Shown here in pieces: positions 62,739-64,000 of a stretch of 64,000 nucleotides of DNA. The DNA lies in the NCBI GenBank assembly GCA_016795105.1, contig JAEUIH010000018.1:5491-69490 (forward strand). Direction: 5' to 3'. The position numbers were made by a program, and so were the translations under genes. How positions within the stretch are numbered: the first letter of the stretch is position 1; each line of letters opens with the position of its first letter. The DNA comes from Planctomyces sp. Lineage in GTDB: Bacteria; Planctomycetota; Planctomycetia; Planctomycetales; Planctomycetaceae. Under the pieces are notes generated by a model, which worked only from the letters and a program-made list of their open reading frames with translations, did no database searches and was not told the DNA's origin.

Positions 62739-63908
62739 GTGCGGGAAAAGTTCCTGTCGTTTTCATTGCCATTCGTAGGTCAGGAAGAAATCGACGAAGT
62801 CGTAGAAGCGCTTCGATCCGGCTGGCTGACCTCCGGTCCTCGGACTCGTCAGTTTGAACAGGAATTCCGTCAGTACACAGGCTCTCCCGGAGCACTTGCA
62901 CTCAATTCCTGCACAGCTGGTCTGCACGTCGCTCTGAAGGTGCTCAACATCGGCCCAGGCGACGAAGTCATCACGACACCAATCACCTTCGCTGCTTCAG
63001 TGAATGTCATCGAACATGTGGGCGCGACACCCGTCCTTGCAGACGTTGAGCCTGACACACTGAACATTGACCCCGTGCAAGTCGAAAAAGCAATTACACC
63101 TGCAACACGAGCGATCATTGCCGTTCACTATGCAGGCCATCCTGTTGAACTGAACGCCATCCGCAATATCGCATCTCAACACCGGCTCCATCTGATTGAA
63201 GATGCTGCGCACGCCGTTGGAGCAGAATTCCATGGCGAGCCCATCGGATGCGGTGACAACTTCACGGCGTTTAGCTTCTATGCAACCAAGAACCTCACCA
63301 CTGGTGAAGGAGGTATGCTCACCGGAAATCAGGAACTTCTTGATCGAGCTCGAATCGTCAGCCTGCATGGAATGAACCGCGAAGCATGGAGTCGTTATGC
63401 AGCCGGTGGAAAGTGGGCCTATGACATTGTGGAACCTGGTTTCAAATACAACATGACCGACATCCAGGCGGCTCTGGGCCTGCAGCAGCTTCGCCGATTC
63501 TCCTGGATGCAGGAACGACGTGCACAGATCGTTCAACAGTACAATCAGGCGTTTCAGTCTGCCGCGTTCATTACCCCAGTGACTCGCGATTCAGTTCGAA
63601 ATGCTCACCATCTGTATGTTCTGCGAATTCGTGAAGGCGAATTGTCCATCGACCGAAATCAGTTCATCGACGAGATGACGGCTCGAAACATCGGAACCTC
63701 AGTGCATTTTATTCCAATTCACATGCACTCCTTCTATAAGAATAAATACGGGTACACTCCAAACTCCTTCCCCGTAGCTCATGGTGCCTTTCAGCAAATG
63801 CTGAGCCTGCCTCTGTCGCCCTCCATGTCTGATCAGGATGTGTGCGATGTGATCGAAGCCGTTCTTGATATCCGGTCAAAGTTTGCTCGCCGTCGAATGG
63901 CCGCGTAA
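62739..63908 (+). CDS. DegT/DnrJ/EryC1/StrS-family sugar aminotransferase
   Basis: A 389-residue PLP enzyme that converts a keto-sugar nucleotide to an amino sugar (ArnB/PseC/WecE type). Start is GTG 62739 with GGGAG upstream, giving the family N-terminus FSLPFVGQEEIDEVVEALRSGWLTSGPRTRQFEQEF. Other marks: EVITTPITFAASVNVIEHVGATPVLADV, HLIEDAAHAVGAEF, SFYATKNLTTGEGGML (Lys in the ATKN segment is the PLP Schiff-base residue) and GFKYNMTDIQAALGLQQL. It is 11 kb from the glycan locus, so it may feed another nucleotide-sugar pathway. The gene ends with a strong hairpin 8 bases after the stop. Confidence 0.94.
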   Translation: MREKFLSFSLPFVGQEEIDEVVEALRSGWLTSGPRTRQFEQEFRQYTGSPGALALNSCTAGLHVALKVLNIGPGDEVITTPITFAASVNVIEHVGATPVLADVEPDTLNIDPVQVEKAITPATRAIIAVHYAGHPVELNAIRNIASQHRLHLIEDAAHAVGAEFHGEPIGCGDNFTAFSFYATKNLTTGEGGMLTGNQELLDRARIVSLHGMNREAWSRYAAGGKWAYDIVEPGFKYNMTDIQAALGLQQLRRFSWMQERRAQIVQQYNQAFQSAAFITPVTRDSVRNAHHLYVLRIREGELSIDRNQFIDEMTARNIGTSVHFIPIHMHSFYKNKYGYTPNSFPVAHGAFQQMLSLPLSPSMSDQDVCDVIEAVLDIRSKFARRRMAA

Positions 63909-64000
63909 ATGCAGACAGGCTTCGCATCGATCCTGATGCGAAGCCTGCTGTTCTGTCTGCTCCCGTTTTGTTTTGTCTTCACAACAGTTACGGGATGGCC
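63909..64000 (+). CDS. Possible start of a small exported ORF (doubtful), cut by window edge
   Basis: An ATG directly after the aminotransferase stop opens a frame that reads as a signal-peptide-like helix (SLLFCLLPFCFVFTTVTG). But the same bases form a 12-bp hairpin, and the hydrophobic reading follows from the T-rich tail that comes after a terminator. I think this is the terminator more than a gene. The frame cannot be judged because it runs off the window. Confidence 0.25.
   Translation, partial: MQTGFASILMRSLLFCLLPFCFVFTTVTGW
63917..63946 (+). terminator. Intrinsic terminator of the aminotransferase gene
   Basis: AGGCTTCGCATC at 63917-63928 pairs perfectly with GATGCGAAGCCT at 63935-63946 (loop GATCCT), followed by a moderately T-rich tail (CTGTTCTGTCTGCTCCCGTTTTG). 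It lies 8 bases after the stop. Confidence 0.7.

Overview
The window most likely comes from a planctomycete (Planctomycetota, Planctomycetales-like). The evidence is an exosortase U-type sorting enzyme with its PEP-CTERM substrate, a DUF1598-type secreted protein, a PQQ-type sugar dehydrogenase carrying a cytochrome c tail, a type 2 PyrF, weak ribosome binding sites on many genes, and several conserved hypothetical proteins of planctomycete character. I cannot fix the genus. No rRNA, tRNA or CRISPR array was seen.

Layout. Positions 1-3450 are accessory DNA with few genes: a truncated antitoxin-like gene, a broken RHS-repeat coding remnant followed by an orphan ORF, and several families of short intergenic repeats and hairpins. 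Positions 3455-13448 hold housekeeping and metabolic genes: an SF1 helicase, pyrE, a PQQ sugar dehydrogenase-cytochrome c, a secreted alpha/beta hydrolase, an RRM RNA-binding protein with a structured leader, and one 1059-residue protein that joins all three AmmeMemoRadiSam components.

Positions 13693-52435 form a large exopolysaccharide (EPS) locus, almost all on the minus strand and so probably transcribed from about 52.4 kb leftwards in several units. It starts with a WecA/MraY-type phosphoglycosyltransferase, then a TPR-tailed O-antigen polymerase/ligase-like protein, a Wzc-type chain-length regulator and tyrosine kinase, a WbuB-like glycosyltransferase and GDP-fucose synthesis (fcl, one gmd-like gene, and a divergent gmd). 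An ABC exporter pair (Wzm/Wzt) follows, then a run of glycosyltransferases, two sulfotransferases, two FkbM methyltransferases, two acyltransferase-3 proteins, two hexapeptide acyltransferases and two sister polymerase-like membrane proteins. It ends with exosortase U, a TPR membrane protein, a PEP-CTERM protein, rmlB and a NusG/RfaH-like antiterminator. The products suggest a fucose-containing, sulfated, methylated and acylated surface glycan, made beside the machinery that sorts PEP-CTERM proteins to the envelope.

Positions 52847-63908 return to mixed genes: cysH (assimilatory sulfur reduction, divergent from wecA), the DUF1598 protein, mutM, conserved hypotheticals, folK with a C-terminal extension, pyrF, a TPR protein and a DegT-family sugar aminotransferase. 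A strong hairpin at 63917-63946 probably ends the last transcript.
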